64,000 nt of DNA from Eupeodes corollae (GCF_945859685.1 NC_079148.1:53826421-53890420); one strand, 5' to 3'; positions 46,716 through 59,430 are shown, counted from the first letter of the stretch. The notes: generated by a model not told the origin, from the sequence alone. A program made the numbers and translations.

Positions 46716-48109
46716 TACCTCTTTTTTCAAATAATGTATATATTTAAATTAGTTTTAAACCTTCATTGAATTATTTGTTTCTTGTAATTGAATTAATTTT
46801 ACGTACACATACTTGTTTAAATGTAATGTAAATATATTCAATCAAATGGTAATTATAAAATTATTGTAAATTTTAAAGTATTAATGAGTGAATAAAGCTT
46901 GGAATAATAATAGATGGTATTTAAATTGTTAATCCCTTCTTAACGTTTTCTTGTTTAAGAAATAATAAAAAATACAATTATAGAAAGTCTCAAAATATTT
47001 AGTTTTAAAAATGTTGGTAACTATTTTACAATCCTGCTATCGCTAAGTGGTTGCTTCAACTTTTAATCACTTGCCAAATTTATTGTAACTCATGAGTTTC
47101 TTACATTTAAAATTAATAAGTTCTAAACTTTTAGCAAATCAGTTATTTAAAATGTTGCACCACACACTTAAAAACTTAAAGGTCACCTTTTTAATATATC
47201 GGCTATGTTTTTTTATTACCTATCCAAATATATATCAAGCCGAACATATGTGGAGTATATTAACAAATGTGGGTGTTAAATTAGATAATATATTTTCATA
47301 TTTTAAAGAATATCATCGTCTTTGCCTGTTGCCTCCCTTAGTTCAAAGTTTAAGTAATTGATTTTAATGTGGTTTAACTACATACATAAGTGCCGTTTGC
47401 TTCATCTTTTATTCCTCGGAAATCAACAATTATATAATTGAATACGCTCTCTTGTTTATTATCTTAGCCTTTCGTATTTTTAGATTTGATTCTTTTTCAT
47501 TGCTGAAATTTGAATTGAATAAATTTTGAAGACAGTGAAATATGTAACTTCAAATTACAATATTTGTTATTGAGAGTATTTTAGTTTTTACAAATGGAAA
47601 AAGAAATAATTTAATAATTTTAAGGAGCACTAAGTGAAAACTTACCTTGTAACTGAAAGTGTTTGCCTAGTTTAGTTTCACTTTGTAAAAATCACAAATA
47701 TTATTTTATAAACAAAAACTCATGTTTGGCAAAGTTGAATATTTAAAACTGATACAATTTAAAATATATTTTTAGCGTTAATTTCTGTATTAAACAACAT
47801 CAATTAAAAAAAAACAGCTAACAGTTTTCAAATGGTATTTTTTAAAACAAGTTAATTTTATTTTTAATAGAAATCTTTGAAAGTAGATATATATGCTATT
47901 AAAAATTAAATTTAAGCTGTTTTATGTACAAATGTATGCGAGGAGTTAAATCAATCAAATTAATTGAAGTCAGTATTCTTTTTTATTCTCACGAACTTCG
48001 GTCGAAAACCAATTTTATAAGTTTTATTCTTGCAGTTTTTCTTCTTACGTCAATAGAATTTAATTATATAAATATCTACAACAATATTTTGAGGAGAATC
48101 AAACAATTT
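46716..48109. other. AT-rich interval, nothing recognised
   Basis: Only chance-like frames (47092-47361, 47924-48112). Confidence 0.5.
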
Positions 48110-48480
48110 TGAATTTAATATATTCTTTTATTTTTTCGAGATATTGGAATCAAAAATAACTTTTTACAAAATTTTAGTACTAATTTATAGCAGTTTTTAT
48201 ATTTTATAAAAAAAAAACTGTGAAATGAATTTTATTTAAATGACTACATAATATTTTTATCAATATTTTCTATGAAATTAAGTCATTTTGGATCTGGGAA
48301 ATTGTTTATTCCAAAGTTATTTCAATTAAAATTCAATTTTTACCAACTTTTAGCATTCATTTTTTTGTAGGTTTTTATTTTTTAAATAAAAACTGTCAAT
48401 TCGATTTTTCAAAACATTTTACCAAATTCTCAAAACTTTTTTCTGCGTTGCATACAATTATCTTGAAATTGATTTAATTT
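48110..48480 (-). repeat. Rep-A monomer fragment(s)
   Basis: Minus-oriented monomer words are present: TTTTTACCAACTTTTAGCA, GTAGGTTTTTATTTTTTA, AAACTGTCAATTCGATTTTTC, and TTCTGCGTTGCA matching the conserved TTCTTCGTTGCACAAAATTG. No ends are present. Confidence 0.6.
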
Positions 48481-51074
48481 CTTATTCTTATTGGGGTCAG
48501 CCAATATTTATCAATAGCTACAGTAACAAAAACTACCCATTCAATTTTTTGAAAGTCTGGAAACAAATTTATGTTACCTCGAATGTTTTTTGATCAAGAA
48601 ATGAACTGTTGATTTTTATTGTTGTTCTCATAATACTTGTTAAGTTATTTTTTATTTCTTTTATCCATTGATAAAATGTTCCACAAATTGTCAAAAAAAT
48701 ATTAAGTTTCGAAGTAATAAGGATAAAACTGCACTTCAATACTTCCCGCATTTGTTACCCTTCTCCAAATGTAGGTTACTTTTAAAAGGGTATTTATGTC
48801 GTAAATTAAAAGCTCTTCATTCAAGTTCATCTTTGTTTCAAATCGTTCGAAGTGAATATTTGATATTTTGTTTTCTGCGTCGTTTATTTCTTACTGTCCC
48901 AAAGCGAATTAGATCACAATTGAAAATTGCAATCTCAAATTTAATGCCCCTTGCAAAAATTTAAAACATTTCAATGTCAAATTGGGGAGAATTGTATTCT
49001 ATCGGTGGCACTGACATTGATCTAAAACACTAAATAAGTTCAAAAGTTCAACTGTTTTTAACACTTTTCCCATCTTTACATGATACTCATATAATACATA
49101 TATGTATGTAACAATTTACTTGATTATATATCAAGTACATATATAACATTATTTTAACTGATTGAAAAGTCTATATTTTCTACGTATATCATTAAAATAC
49201 TGTGGCTAAACATTTATAAAGCACATAATGCACATTACCTATATTTTATTTTATTGTGTATGTACTGTTATACATTATTTATCAGATTTCCACCCCCATG
49301 TTATGACGCAATACTATCAGCTTGAAACATGAAAGAAACAAACAAAAAAACATTGATTGTAACATACGACCATTGTGGGATTGAAATTTCCTCATCAAGA
49401 TCAATTCATCTCCGAAATTAATTTGACCGCGCGCATGTGGCATTTTCATACTATCTTCGCAAACCGAGATAAATGTAAATGAATACATCTAGCTGACGAC
49501 AAAAAGCTTAACAAGATACAAATCCATGTTATATGGGCTCCACATTGGAGAAGGTAGTAATAGACTACACAGGTTACAGCACAATGAATAATCGCTTTTT
49601 GAAATGTCATTGTTGCATTTCGGATCTGTATCTCACACTATACGACTATATCTTCGGTCATGTGCTCTTATGTACGAAGTACGAATACAGAATTTAGTAG
49701 AAGAAAAAATAAATAAAAACTTGTGTCACACAATTATTATGCTTGAGAACAATATTTATGTTACCGGCGGCGGCGCGGCGCGTCAGTCGGACAACATTGA
49801 TCTTGAAAGGCGAACAAGTTTGTAAGACCTTGAAATAGCGATTAGAGCCTTGGAATAAGATAAGACGTAAGAAATCATGAAGCACTTGTCATTACAACCG
49901 AAGAGATACGATTTTAATCCACACGCTAATTCTAAATTGTTATCCCTAATTGATGGCGTGCTACTCGCGAATTAATTTTGTATTAAAAAAACATCAATTT
50001 TATGACCAAATTGAAATGTGTCGATGTTAAAACAAGTCGCTTAAGTTTTATTTGATGGAGCCAGGTCCAATCAATAATTTTCATGTCACTTATGCATTTA
50101 TGCGATCAATCAGACGTCTATTTTCCTTTTGACACCCTTCACATTAGAATACTTACTAATAGTTTATTTCTGACATTTTCTATTCACAATGATTTCTTAA
50201 TTACCTATGCCTGGCAATGTCTAATTATGTTTTCGAAATAATTGTATTTATACTAAGTAAGCATCACGAATAACTTTCATTTATGCAACTTGGTAACTTA
50301 CAAACGAGATCATAACGTTTCATTCGTCTTTATAATGGCACCTATTACTAAATGAATACTCACGTCGTCGTCATATTAGCACCTGTTTTAATTATATTCA
50401 CACATGCAAAAATAGAATCACGATTTTTCATTCCAATTACACACTTATTTGAAATCACAAAAAAGGAAGTTTTTTTTCAAAAAAGAATGTTTGCTTAGCA
50501 CCGTAATAATACCTTTTTAAGGCTTTTAAGATTAAATATTATTTATTGCACGTTGGCCTTTCTTCCCATCAGGTATTATTATATATTAATTTCAGTCAAG
50601 TGTAAATTAATGACAGTGAAATTGTCGAAAACTGTCAACACATATTTGTATTTCTTTATAAAAATAAATGTACATAAATAAGTATTAAAATATTTATGCA
50701 TGAATTAAGAATCCGGAATGGAACAACAAAAAGACTGAAAAATTTCTTTAATTGCAATCAATTGACAAATCAGTGAATGAAAGGGTAAGCTATATTATAA
50801 ATTATTTAGATTGAAATATTTTAGTTTTGGGACTAAGAACTAAAATTCCGTTTATATTTTTGGCCATAACAAATAACAGGAATGCTACTTTCCAGCAACA
50901 CCCATTTTAATCTTAACAAGAATTTGTGAAAATACCTTTTATATCCAACAGTCTTCACCACAGAAGACAACCTTGGGTAATTTTAAGTCGAAAAACGTAT
51001 GAACTAATTAAAAAATGTTCGCCTCTTTTTCAATCCGGTAGTCCTGAGATATTAAGTTACTGGTTATGAAGATA
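48481..51074. other. AT-rich interval with a short GC-rich patch
   Basis: No gene is supported. A patch at 49765-49790 (CGGCGGCGGCGCGGCGCGTC) stands out against its surroundings. Small frames at 48668-48964, 49282-49488 and 49604-49825 have no recognised family. Confidence 0.45.
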
Positions 51075-51245
51075 AAAAAACAAAACTAAATTCGGTGGCC
51101 CAACAGTCCTGAGAACCAGGGACTGTGAATAATGTTGACAGGAATGGAGGGAACCTGAAGTTTCAAGAATATTTTTCAATATAATTTAAGAAAACAATTT
51201 TCATGAAAAGAATTTCTTTTGGAGGATTTGTCAATTCCCCGAGTA
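51075..51245 (-). mobile_element. tRNA-derived SINE, copy c, diverged
   Basis: Reverse-complement reading gives GGGGAATTGACAAATCCTCC, AATTCTTTTCATGAAAA, GGTTCCCTCCATTCCTG, CCCTGGTTCTCAGGACTGTTG, in the same order as the SINE body. The middle has diverged and expanded, and the head is missing. Confidence 0.6.
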
Positions 51246-51399
51246 CTATTGTTTCAGTACGTAACGTCCTTGTCAATTCTTGACTAGTAGTCGTTTCTCT
51301 GGACATAAAGAGTAGTTTCCTAGATTCCGTCTATAAATAAATCTAGGTTTTCGACCCGGAGAGGTCTGAACGCCGCAACATGGGAAAAAATCGACAAAA

Positions 51400-51732
51400 C
51401 CGTGAAAAGCGTAAGTCTGACCGATTTAAAGGGGGTTGGTGTAAATTTGAGAAAAAACGTGATGCGAGTCGCTCTCAAGCTGCTCTCGAAAGCGATATCG
51501 CAAGTGGACATAGTCTGGAGAGTAGCTCGTGGAGAGTTGACTAATTACTCTCGACATTCGATCTTTTGAAAGTCACTAGCAAGTGGACACATGTGTTTAC
51601 CACTATCCGAGACAAGCTTGCGGAATAGCAACACAGTTCGTATTTTGCGAGTAGCTGTCGAGAGTCAACATGGCAAAGCAGTGGGAAACTATGCATTTTG
51701 TTCATATAACTTTGATTTGAAAATACATTTCT
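51400..51732. repeat. Motif-rich sequence (CTCTCG / AAGTGGACA), left half
   Basis: Repeated words CTGCTCTCGAAAG, GGAGAGT, GTCGAGAG and GCAAGTGGACA (at about 51496 and 51577) recur at irregular spacing. The same vocabulary reappears at 53340-53515, on the far side of the Rep-A/SINE insertion, so the array was probably split by it. Confidence 0.5.
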
Positions 51733-51744
51733 AACTTCCCATAG

Positions 51745-52158
51745 TAGTACCCGTGGCATGATGGTTAGTGCGATGGACTGTCATGCGAGAGGTCTTGGGT
51801 TTTTTTTTTTTAAATTCATTTTTATTAATTCATTCTTAAACCTATCTTAAAGCTAGACAAAAATTCATAAAACTAGCCTAATTATCCATAACTTACAACT
51901 AAGGTCTGAGGTCGATCCCTGCCTATGCCACCTAAATTTTTTTCACGGGTACTGCCTCTTGCGAGGAATTGACAAATTCTCCAAGAGTAATTCTTGTCAT
52001 AAAAAGTGCTTTCTCAAATTTGCCGTTCGGATTCGGCTTAAAACTGGGAGGTCCCTTCCATTCCAGACAACAATACTCGCATACAGGAATGGTTGAGAGT
52101 TGTCAGTCACTAGGCCCTAGTTCTCAAAGTGACTGTTGTGTCACCCAATTTAATTTTA
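51745..52158 (+). mobile_element. tRNA-derived SINE, copy d, with ATAG target duplication
   Basis: The best preserved copy. The A-box is TGGCATGATGG at 51754-51764 (nine of eleven consensus positions). The B-box region is GAGGTCGATCCC at 51908-51919 (GGTTCGATCCC with one base missing). Between them sits a retroelement tail (51796-51901). The body and tail match copies a and b. It is flanked by ATAG at 51741-51744 and 52159-52162, a short target duplication inside the Rep-A palindrome. Without the inner insertion the SINE is about 308 bp. Confidence 0.85.
51796..51901 (-). mobile_element. Polyadenylated retroelement tail inserted in the SINE
   Basis: A T-run (51800-51811) followed by AT-rich sequence to 51901 lies between two copies of AGGTCT (51790-51795 and 51902-51907). 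On the minus strand it ends with an AATAAAAATG word and a long A-run, the form of a short 5'-truncated LINE 3' end. The source family is not recognised. Confidence 0.65.
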
Positions 52159-53331
52159 ATAGGAAGTTATTGTAATAGGTCCGATTTGTCAAATTGAAAA
52201 TTTTGACATTTCGAGACGTTTCAAGATCCCAAGAGTCAAAATAAAATATTTTTAGAAATATGCCTGTGCGTGCGTGTTTACGTACGTTTGAACTTCAGTA
52301 CGTCTGTACATCCGTACGTCTGTACGTCCCCACGTTTGCGACGTTTTTTTCGTAGTCTATAGCTCAAGAACCAGTACGTAGAGATAACGTCTTTAAATAA
52401 ATATTGTTACACAGATAATAATGTAGAAAGGTGCAGAAAGGGATCTCAAGAAAATTAAGTGGGTGGTTTTTTTTACCATAACAATTTAAAAAAAGGTGAT
52501 AATGTTAGTTAACCCCAAATATCTCACGAACCAAAAACGCCAATTAACGGTTTTTGTAAATAAAAAAAAAAACTGAAAAAAAAGTATTTGTCACCTCAAA
52601 AATTGTACGAATAAAAAATAATTTTATCTCCCAAACAATTTTGTGCAACAAATAATAACGTTTTTAACATCTTTTTAAACAAATTTTGAGAAAAACAGAA
52701 TTGACAGTTTTTTATAAAAAATAAAAACCTAAAGAAAAACATTACTCAAAGTTGTTAAAAATTGAATTTTGACTAAAATAACTCTTCCACAATTTGAGAT
52801 TATTCAAAAAAAAAATTGAGAAAAATCTAATTTACAGTTTTCTTACAAAAAAAAACCTAAACAAAAAAACAATACTAAAACTTGGTAAAAATTAACTTTC
52901 GACTCAAATGTTGTCTTCAAACATTTTTTATTTTACATAAAATATTGTTTTCGATATTCTGTAGTTTTTGTATGAAAATCCATATTTTCATAAAAAAAAT
53001 AAAATCTACAAAAAATAGTACCCAAATTTGGTAAAAATTGATGTTCGGTTCTCGATATCTCTTGAACAATCTCGACATTAAATAAGATTCATTCTCCAAT
53101 TTGTTTTTATTTATTTAAGAAATAAAATCTTTTAACAAAGGCTACTTAGATTGGTAAACATTTTTTTTTCGACTTAAAATCTCGTTTACAAAAATTGATT
53201 TTGAAATCAAACTATTTAATCAAATGAAAAATGTTGTTGGTAATTTTTAAATCTTTTAAAATAATTTAACTGAAACCTTTTTTAACAAAACACGAAAACC
53301 TACCGACCTTTTAAGCAAGGCATATCGACAG

Positions 53332-53515
53332 CAGAAGAAATCTATCAAGTGGACACGATTATGAGAATATCCTCAGCAAGAAAACTCTCAATATTCTAGC
53401 AGAGAGCTCGCGATAGCAAAATTCCTAAAATTTGGTTCTCAAATGGACAGTCTCCCGAGAGCTGCTCTCGAGAGTTCACTAGCAGAAGTACTCTCAAAAG
53501 GACACGCACCTTAAT
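53332..53515. repeat. Motif-rich sequence (CTCTCG / AAGTGGACA), right half
   Basis: TATCAAGTGGACACG, GAGAGCTCGCGA, TCAAATGGACAG, GAGAGCTGCTCTCGAGAG and CTCAAAAGGACACG occur here, sharing words with 51400-51732. GAGAGCTGCTCTC is itself a palindrome. Confidence 0.5.
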
Positions 53516-56500
53516 GCATTCAATTCAAACACTATGGGGCAAAAATTTAAAGAACCTATAGTAAGTTAAGGGTTTAACAATTTACTAGTTAGCAATTTGC
53601 TGAATATTTAGCAATTTACCAAGGGAGTCCATAATTTTAAACTTTTGCTAGCTAGTAAACTACTAATTAACTTTTATTAAAAATGATCGTTTAAACATGC
53701 CTTTAACGTGAGAGTTCATGAAAATGAACAAACCAACTACGCTTAACGGACCTATTAATTTGAATTCAAACTGTTAACTGGACCATTCCATCCACTCCTC
53801 TTATAAGAATAATTGTTCAGATTGCATATGGATTAGGCAAATTGCTAAAAGTTAATGTTGCCATTCTGTGATTTAAACTTTAGCAAGTTGTTAAGAGACG
53901 GTAAGAAGTCAAAATCATTTAAAATTAGTGAAATTGCCTTTTTAGCCTAGTAAAAATTAATTTAACAATTTACTAAATCGTTTAAAATTTTGCGATTTTA
54001 TTTTTTTATAATTGAAAGTATAAAATTACTTTGAGAAACTTAAAGGGCTAAGACACCCTAGAATTTTCAAAAAAAAATAGTTGTTTTTATCCTAAATTGT
54101 TCTCTAGGATCTCAAAATAATATGTTACGCCAAAAGATTATTGCCAGAAAAAAAATGTTTAGTACTAAGTTTTAAAATTATTTTATTAAAGGTATTTCAA
54201 TACAATTATTTACAATTTTCTACTATTTAAAACTCATTTATCCCAATAATAACTTTTTTGAGTTTGCCAATGTCATAATTCGAACAATTTTCAACCAATT
54301 AATTTGAAAAAATCAAAAAAAAAGAAGTCATCGCAAAATGCTACACAATCTCTATTTTGAAATGAATAATTCAAAAAAAATGATTTGAGGCTTCAAAGAT
54401 ATTTTTAATAAAACCCCATTTGTGTAATTCTGATATATTTTAGTTTTTTCTGAAAAAAAAACTTCCAACATTGATTCGATTAGTCTAAGTATTTTTAACA
54501 AATTCATCTTACAAAAAATGTGTGTTTACATTTTAAAGGGTTCCCTTTTTAGATACAGAAATCAAGTAATTATGAAAATTTTACAATAAAATATTTACCT
54601 TACATTGAGAAAACTAAATGTTTTTATTAGGATGATAATATGTAGGTAACTTAAAAAATTCCAATCTTTTAACTAGGGCTTCACCTGTACAACATTTTCA
54701 ATGTTAAATTTATGCGTTAGTATTAGACGACTTTATTGTTAGTCTATAGTTATTATCTGCATTTATTTTTATTAGCCGGTTTCAATTCGAATAAATATGA
54801 ATACACCCACAGAATCAAAATACTACAAACATGTTTATTTATCTTGTTATAATAAGCAAAACGAATCTAAATTAATTGTAAAGTATATGATTCAAAATTT
54901 AGCAGGTTCGTAATGTTTTTTTTTATTTCAACCCATAATCATATCGTTTGAGGTGCTTGTCTTGTCGGCTGAAGGCAACGGCCAGTGGCGGCAACAGCGA
55001 ATAAAGATATTCTTTCGACTTTATGACCGAAATTTGTTTTTGATACATTTAATGATGTTCCTCAGATCGCCTCTCATTTGCCTATAGATATGGATTCGTT
55101 TTTAAAGCTATTCATAAGTAAATTCTATAGAGACGATGCGGTGAGAGGGCAAGGTTGACCTACTATACCCCAAGCGAGTCGATTTCCAATTAATTCGTCT
55201 GCAAAGTCTCGAATTTCAGCGGGATTGCTGCGAACATATTTTTTTTATCATTCGATCACAATAAATAAAGAAGCGATTCTCCAAATGCAGCAACAACGAC
55301 GTACCGTGATTTGGGGAACAAAACTCCGAAGGGATTTTTTTGTGTATAGTGATAAACATAAGAATTTGATGAGCTGGCGCGAAACCGAAAACCATTAAAT
55401 GGATTCCCAACTAACGACAACGCTATTTTGGCGCATATTTTGCGTCAGCATTGGTATTTTTTTAGGCAAACCAAAAAAAAGACAAAAACTGTCTCTGAAC
55501 TCCTAACCGACATATAATTAATATGATGACATTATGATTCATTTGAATTTAGCTCGAAAGGTTCCGCCACTGTATCCATGCTATACCCACCTTACAGAAT
55601 ATACTTTTAAATGGCCAAGTTTAACTTATTTGCAGTATAGAAGTTAGGTATATAGTGAATGACCATTCCTGTTTTGTTACCTGTTCGAATGTCTATATTG
55701 GTCTCTTTCTCTTTCATGTTCCGAAGTCTATGGCAGAGTATGATTATGCAAATATTAATTTAAAACCTGTCTGACAATAACCGAGAAACCATAACCAAAA
55801 GGCTCTTTTGATGTCTTGAGTGTTGAGCGTGCGGGGCATCAGGGAATAACATGAGATGGAATTGAATTTCAATATAGATTGAAGTTAATTTTTGTTAACA
55901 TTGCGCTTTGCTTAAAAGTTTTGTATTGTTTTAATTCGATACTCATGTCGTGTGTTGAATGTAGTTGCGAATATCACTTTTGCTTTTTGTTGATGGAAAG
56001 TAGTTTATATTATTATAGCAGATTTGCAATTATTAAACCCAAATGAAAATTTAAGGTGTGTGCACAAAATTGAAATTAAATTAAAAGTTCTCAACGCAAT
56101 TAGGTGTAACTTCTATTTGTCCAAAATTAGCTGAAAGCAAGCTGCATAAAATTCACAACATAAAACAATTAAACCGTTTTTTTGTCAGTGAAGTTTTTAT
56201 TAAAAAGTACATAGTATTCTTCAAGTCTAGGGAATAGGGTGGGCAAGTACCTTCATTTGGCCTCTTTCAAGTTCTTATTATTTGAAACGAAATAAACGTA
56301 CATATTCTAGTAGTTGTTTCTTTTAATTGTTGATTAATAATAATAAAACTTTGTCAATTGAATAAAAGGAGACATTGAGTCAAATTCGGTAGTTTGATTT
56401 AGTTCATGAGCCTTTTTGATATTTGCTGACCATAACACTGAATGGTAAACAAAAAACAGATAACTGCCTGTATGGATTTAAAGCACAACGAGTTTGAGCA

Positions 56501-58779
56501 AAATAATGTTTTCTTAATTTGGATAAAACCGGGGTGGTAAAAATACGGTTGATTGTATTAAATTAAAGCTTCGTATGGTTTTTGTGGATTTTTAGTAGTT
56601 AATTTAAATTTTTGATTAAACGCTTGAAAAAGTTTTTTTTAAACTACACAAACGGCACTTTTTATTGCATTTTATAGTTTATGTAATGATTGTTTTTCAA
56701 TATTTCGAAACCAATTTTGGATTTTCTGCGCAATTATTGGTTTTGTTGAGAATTTAATGACTCAAATTATGCTTTTCAAACAACGTTAGCTTAACGAAAA
56801 ATGCAAATATCACAGTTTTTCTAAAACTAGACAATTCAAACTTAAATTTAGTTTTTGTATTTGATTTACGATCATCATTAATGTTAAGAGAAAGAACATA
56901 TTGGACTGTTTTTTTCTGTTGCCTTACAACTTCATAAAATATTTGAAAAGATAAATGATCTTTTTGTTGACCCAAGAAAAATTTAAAACGAAATATAAAC
57001 TAATAAAAAACACCACTTAAATAATTTAATTTTATTGTTAGCATTTGGAAAATGCCTTTAAAATCTAATTGAAAGTTAAATTTTGATTTTTTTGATTGCA
57101 TAAAGTTTTCCAAGTTCTTTGAATAAAATATCGGGTGCAAATTTTTGAAATTATCTTTTCTTTTTATTCAATGCTTCATTAGTTAAAATGGATCCACACT
57201 TTATTGTGGCAACTTTGATGAATTGTATTATTAGTTGTCAAAGCATAACATCAACAGCAATTTAATAAAGTGCACGACTGGGTCGCACGAAGTTGTTATT
57301 TGGTCCAAAGATTCTGTTAAATTTAAATGCCGTTTAACTAATCGAAAATACTTTAGTTCATTAAATTTTGTTTTTGAAAATCGTTAGAGGGTTTTTTTTA
57401 ATTTAGTTATTATGCATTAAATTTTTCAATTTTAATATAAAAATAATTATGCAGTATGCAGTTTGTTAGAACTTAAAAATATTAGTTTTGCATTTATTTC
57501 TTTTTCATTTATATTGGATAGTTTTTGGGATAGCGAATTGAGAAAAAAAAATAATACTTTTTTAATAATTCAAAAAGTAAAATTTGACATTTTTGATCAC
57601 CAAATATTATTAAGACAGTATAAGAGCTTATGCAGAAAAAAATATTAAAATCAGTTCATACTTTAGAAAACTTAGGAACAAAATAATGGTTATGTGGTCC
57701 TTCTGCATCAATGCAAAAATATTTTTTTGATTGAAAGAAGCCAAGTTAAAAACAAAATTTAATATAAATATATTATTTTTCTAAACGAATTTTCGATCTT
57801 GGACCACAAAATTTGTATGCTTAAAAGATGGGCAGATGAGGAAAAAAGGAAATTATAGTTTAATGACAAATAGTCCTAGATATTTTTTTTTTGAAAAATA
57901 AACTCGCCTTAAACATTCAATACATTTAGTTCTAGAGACTTTCGTTTAAAACTTCAACAATAAAGTTTTCAATGGCATTTTAATCTTGAAAATGTGCTAT
58001 CTATCCTTTTAAGGTAAAATTGAAAAGGTTGTTCTAACCTTTGAACTCACTTCAACATAGTTATGGTCTCTTATTCAAAAACCAATTGAAGTTGAGCATA
58101 TATCTTAATTTCTTAACTAAGTAATAAAGAAAAATTATTTTGAAAACTCAATCTTTTTTCTTTATTATTAATTCATCACAGCAGCCAGCATTACAATTAC
58201 CATTTTCCGTTTATAAATTACAAATGTTCACTTAATTTAAATATATTATAAATATTATTATATATTTTGTTAAATATGTATATAACTGAATATATCAAAT
58301 TTATAAAACTCGTAAATCCCAAAACACCGTTCTGTTTTCTTATTTAATTTAGTCTTGTTCGTTTTCAAAAACAAGTTTCCGATCACATTGCAGGTTTTTT
58401 TGTCAAATTTGATTTGGTTTCACCTGTTTTTGAATAAAATGCTACTAATTTGAATAATTAAATGCGATTCGATTTTATATACCCATTGAAATTTTTGTTC
58501 TCTGACAACAAATAAATTTTGTTAAAAGAAAAAAAAAACATAGTAATCTTCGGTATACCACTTACCTACTTTACGATATGAGACAAACAAAAATTATAAA
58601 CAAAAAAAATGAAGAAGCTACTCGTATATGAGGAGTCAATGAGATACCAGGTATGATACCATGTTATGGAAATTAATTACTCACCTTTAAAAGTCCATAT
58701 TTCAACTGGCGTTAACATTTAATTAAATCCGAACGAAAAGACCAAACTCCATGTAGCTATTGCTATCTGTATGTGGAAA
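53516..58779. other. AT-rich interval with one unrecognised higher-GC patch
   Basis: No gene was found. The patch at about 54945-55440 has higher GC and could be coding relic or regulatory. A 64-codon minus frame (55216-55410) and plus fragments there match no family I know. The rest is AT-rich. Confidence 0.45.
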
Positions 58780-59430
58780 AAGACCCACAAACCACAAAAA
58801 CAGCATAAGGGGCATATCGACAACGGCGACGATGACGACGACGGACGGCATAACACCCAGCCTCAACGCGGTCCCGGTCGCTGATCCGATCCAAAATTAA
58901 TAATTGGTTCTGGCTGAATGGAAGAGTTTTCCTCTTGTATTCGCTATAGAGTATAGGCATTGTTGTGTATGTTTGAATATAGATATATAGAGGAGCAAAA
59001 TAGGGAACAAACAGTAAGATAGTGCTATTGGTACCTTTGGGTATAGGTACCGATTGGAGCTTAAGCATCAACCAACCACTCGCACCATCAGCATCAGCAC
59101 CATCAGCAACAGCAGCAAGAGAAGTATATCCAAAGCTAAACCAGCAGCCCACAAATAATGCCACTGCCCATGACTATTCAGGCTACCAAATTACGCAAAG
59201 ACTTGAACGGGCGAACAGGCAATGCAGCAACATAATCGCCCAGACATTCCATAGCAGGAGTTGATTGGAAAAGTGGTAAGACTGGTTCCGTGAGCGCGTG
59301 AAATGGTCATTGCCTGACGTGACTTGGGCTGCGCAGAGCTAGATTCGTGCTTCTCTCTTTGCTGATCGTGATATTTTGAGAAGCCGTAGTTGTGTCTGCG
59401 TTTTGTAAATTGTATACACTCTCAGTTGTT
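58780..59430. other. Higher-GC interval with CAG/ATCAGC repeats
   Basis: It contains GACGACG (58825-58845) and a CACCATCAGCATCAGCACC-type tract (59082-59119). Frames of 133 codons (minus, 58763-59164) and 80 codons (plus, 59022-59264) overlap and neither resembles a known protein. It may be a promoter or 5' UTR of a neighbouring gene, or microsatellite-rich DNA. Confidence 0.35.

Larger units (their letters stand above)
51733..53331 (+). mobile_element. Rep-A copy 9, carrying a SINE in its 5' palindrome
   Basis: The left part of the palindrome, AACTTCCCATAG, is at 51733-51744. A SINE follows, and the right part ATAGGAAGTT starts at 52159. Removing the SINE and one ATAG gives AACTTCCCATAGGAAGTT, identical to 11749-11766. 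Downstream are TATTGTAATAGGTCCGATTTG, the ACGT block (about 52263-52335, expanded), the conserved AGATAATAATGTAGAAAGGTG segment and several monomers. The copy stops at TTTTAAGCAAGGCATATCGACAG (53331) just before the 3' hairpin, so its 3' end is lost. Confidence 0.85.
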
